Below are positions 61,702 through 64,000 of a stretch of DNA of 64,000 nt, in pieces (position 1 is the first letter of the stretch; each line of letters starts with the position of its first letter). The DNA is taken from positions 62,001 through 126,000 of the forward strand of contig QXVZ01020756.1 in NCBI GenBank assembly GCA_008931825.1. Direction: 5' to 3'. The DNA is from Phallusia fumigata. Taxonomy: Eukaryota; Chordata; Ascidiacea; Phlebobranchia; Ascidiidae. A model generated the notes under the pieces. The model worked only from the letters and a program-made list of their open reading frames with translations. It ran no database searches and was not told the DNA's origin. A program made the translations under genes and the position numbers.

Positions 61702-64000
61702 CTGGACAGTCCAAGTTGTCAACACAAGACCCCATGACAAAGTGATGACATATGTCAATCAAAATCCAATGGTATGTAAATAACCACAAGTTTACACACC
61801 AGTTATAAAAATCCTACAAACAGCTGCATAATAACTATGCAATTGAAATTTTATATTTTATGCACCAAAAAAAGGTAAGTCTCAGCTCATCTTTTTGGTG
61901 ACTTAAAATGGCTGTATTTTTGGTATTATGTCTATGTGAATAACTGATGTCTATGTGAATACCTGATTAGACTGATTAGAGCTTTGTGACAGATAGATTA
62001 TTGTTTGCAAAATTTGGCAAAGTAATATTCTGGCTGATAGACCAAGGACCACTACATGAAGGCGCACATTGTATTTAGTGTAGAATAACTGGTGACTCGA
62101 TCAATTATTTTCCAAGCAGTACATTGATTAGCTTCCTAATACACAATAGGAAAAAGCCAACCGTGAATTCCCCTTGGGATCTAAATTCAATTTATAATCA
62201 AACAGCCAATTACTGGTGGGAACTGGAACTTTTTTAATGTTAGCTGAAAAATTTTATTTATATCAAAAGATTGATTATTGACTGTGTTTACAGTTTTTTT
62301 TTTAACAAATGACAAAAGTACATATAGATGATAGGGTAACAGTATGGCAAATGACAACCTTTCCAGGTGTCAAGTTTCCATGTACATTTAAATCCGTCCA
62401 AAACGATGATAAAAACAGCATTTGTCAAACGTAGAAAATGTTTTGCTCACTTTCTACTCGTTTTGCTCACTTACTAGTACTGGCTTGTATCTTCTTGTTG
62501 AAAATATATGCCTCTAACAAAATCAAATTAAGCCTAATTTCCTTCTTTTCATAAAAACAACGTTAAGTAGAGTTAATCTATTGTCTTTCTTAGGCAATAG
62601 TTTTCCATAGGTAGGTTTAGGTTTTAGAAAACCTAATTAAGTATGCATAAAAACAACAACTAAATGCTGTAATTGCTGATGTTCTCAAAGGCAATATATA
62701 ATATTCTGGAGTGTTACAGCATGATTCAAGTAATTCTATTTTCTTCAAACTTGCCTGTTTATGTTGTAGCTGTTAAAATTAAAAGGTTTAAGAACTCTTC
62801 TCTGAATTTATTGCAGTACAAGTTACGATATTGCATTCATGTGAATAAATATTAGTTTTCACTCATATTACATTTATATTTATTATTAGAGAGCTAATAT
62901 GACCAAAAGGCAGAGAAGATTGTGTCACAATTCCAGCTACACACTGTTGACAGTTTTCAAGATACAGAGCTTCGCACCAATTTCACCTTGTTAAATCTAG
63001 TAATTACATAAATTTTATACTTGCCTGTTTATGTACACTATTTCGGGCTTGCAATTGAATAAGGCATAACATAAATAAGACTGGCTAGGAATAGGATTAC
63101 ACAACACTTAAGTCCGCTCGCAAATTCCATTCGCAACCAACTGGCGAAAAGCCCATTACCTTGCCTCGAGGGGGCTTTGTTTAAAGTTTCAGCCCAGACC
63201 AGGGCCACAGCCCAGAGCAAGTTGCTTGGGTGGGAGTTAGAACTGCAGCCAGCCGTTCACCATTCTCTGCTCAGCTAATAAAAAGTGTTCAACCATGCGT
63301 ATGAAAAGTGTATTTTCCAAAAATACCCGACATAGAAATTATAAAATTTATGTGTATGGTGTGTGATTTTTATTTATAATGTAATGTGTATTTTATATAA
63401 CAGATTGTACGTAAATACAAAATAAATATTACTAAAAGTATGTCTTTTATTTGTACATCGCAGCGTTAACTAAATGACAATCTTACCACCGAACATAACA
63501 AAAATTGAATTTCTGTAAAAGATACATTTATTTAGTGTTAATAAAGCTTACTGTTTTACGCAGACTTTGTAATCAATTTAAATTGCACGATTTTTTACCC
63601 GGGACAATTTTGGACGTAACAATTATAATTTTTGTGTTCACATCCCCTACGTCATAAACGATATGCTTTATTGCACATGAGTGGTTTAGCCGGAGGCACT
63701 CGGTTACAGCTGAAAGTGTTGTACCATTTCTAAAAGCTGCTATGCCGGTACCGCAATTAAAACGTCACAAACCAATTTTTTAAAGTTTCGAATCGCTGCA
63801 AATGAATATTTTGGAAATTTGAAGCTATTTAGACCATTTTGAAGCACAGTCCTAACCTGGCCAGGTAAAATGTTGTAAGTCTCAGGACTTGTTTAGTTTG
63901 ATGTAGTCGTCCAGCGGATTTTTTAAAATTTCCTTATTCTACTATTACCAAATCAGTTTATCAGACAGCTTTAAGTTAGTAGGACAAGCTTGTTTGTTAG
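61702..64000. other. Upstream region of the Shisa-like gene, otherwise empty
   Basis: Apart from the candidate signal exon at 63038-63130, I see only AT-rich non-coding sequence. There are small direct repeats, for example GTCTATGTGAATA twice near 61928-61965 and CGTTTTGCTCACTT twice near 62450-62475. Confidence 0.4.
63038..63130 (-). other. Candidate signal-peptide exon for the Shisa-like gene
   Basis: From the ATG at 63130 the minus strand reads MEFASGLKCCVILFLASLIY and VMPYSIAS, then PK and a stop. This is a good signal peptide. No donor of the required phase 1 with a strong consensus is visible before the stop, so its link to the exon at 61701 is unproven. Confidence 0.3.

Overview
The window is eukaryotic nuclear DNA: AT-rich, with intron-split genes, GT-AG/GC-AG/AT-AC introns, hAT-type MITEs, a tRNA-derived SINE and a LINE remnant. 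The proteins look like those of an invertebrate chordate or another marine invertebrate. I favour a tunicate such as Ciona: introns are modest, several first coding exons have a 3' splice site just upstream of the ATG (as expected for spliced-leader trans-splicing), and an ovothiol synthase is present. The species is inference.

Layout. (1) 1-9.2 kb, minus: the 5' part of a KLP-6/KIF28-type kinesin-3. It has one motor-domain exon series and two alternative pairs of 5' exons. Both pairs end in the same U12-type AT-AC donor, and there is a single U12 acceptor. (2) 9.2-13.7 kb: intergenic, with hAT MITEs. (3) 13.7-16.7 kb, minus: TACO1 (mitochondrial translation activator). (4) 17.3-19.0 kb, minus: OXNAD1 (ferredoxin-reductase-like oxidoreductase). 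(5) 19.4-21.1 kb: a palindromic hAT-type element split by a LINE 3' end, with a GC-rich tandem repeat around an assembly gap. (6) 21.8-23.8 kb, minus: CNEP1R1 (regulatory subunit of the lipin phosphatase). (7) 25.5-39.4 kb, minus: complete ATP-citrate lyase (ACLY), with 26 constant coding exons, two candidate microexons and three GC-AG introns. (8) 39.4-43.4 kb: intergenic, with two repeat elements. (9) 43.4-50.8 kb, minus: complete OvoA (5-histidylcysteine sulfoxide synthase fused to its methyltransferase), 16 exons. (10) 53.5-58.5 kb, plus: a single-CUB type I membrane protein, 8 exons. (11) 60.2-61.7 kb, minus: a Shisa/CYYR1-like membrane adaptor with PPxY motifs; its signal-peptide exon is not certain.

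The genes do not form one pathway. Most exon models were checked by splice-site consensus, codon-phase continuity across every junction and remembered family sequence. ACLY supplies cytosolic acetyl-CoA and CNEP1R1 controls lipin, so both touch lipid synthesis. TACO1 and OXNAD1 are adjacent nuclear genes for likely mitochondrial proteins. The most unusual points are the duplicated U12-donor exon pairs of the kinesin, the ACLY microexons beside its phospho-site, the GC-AG introns, and a stretch of the CUB gene that is open in all three forward frames.
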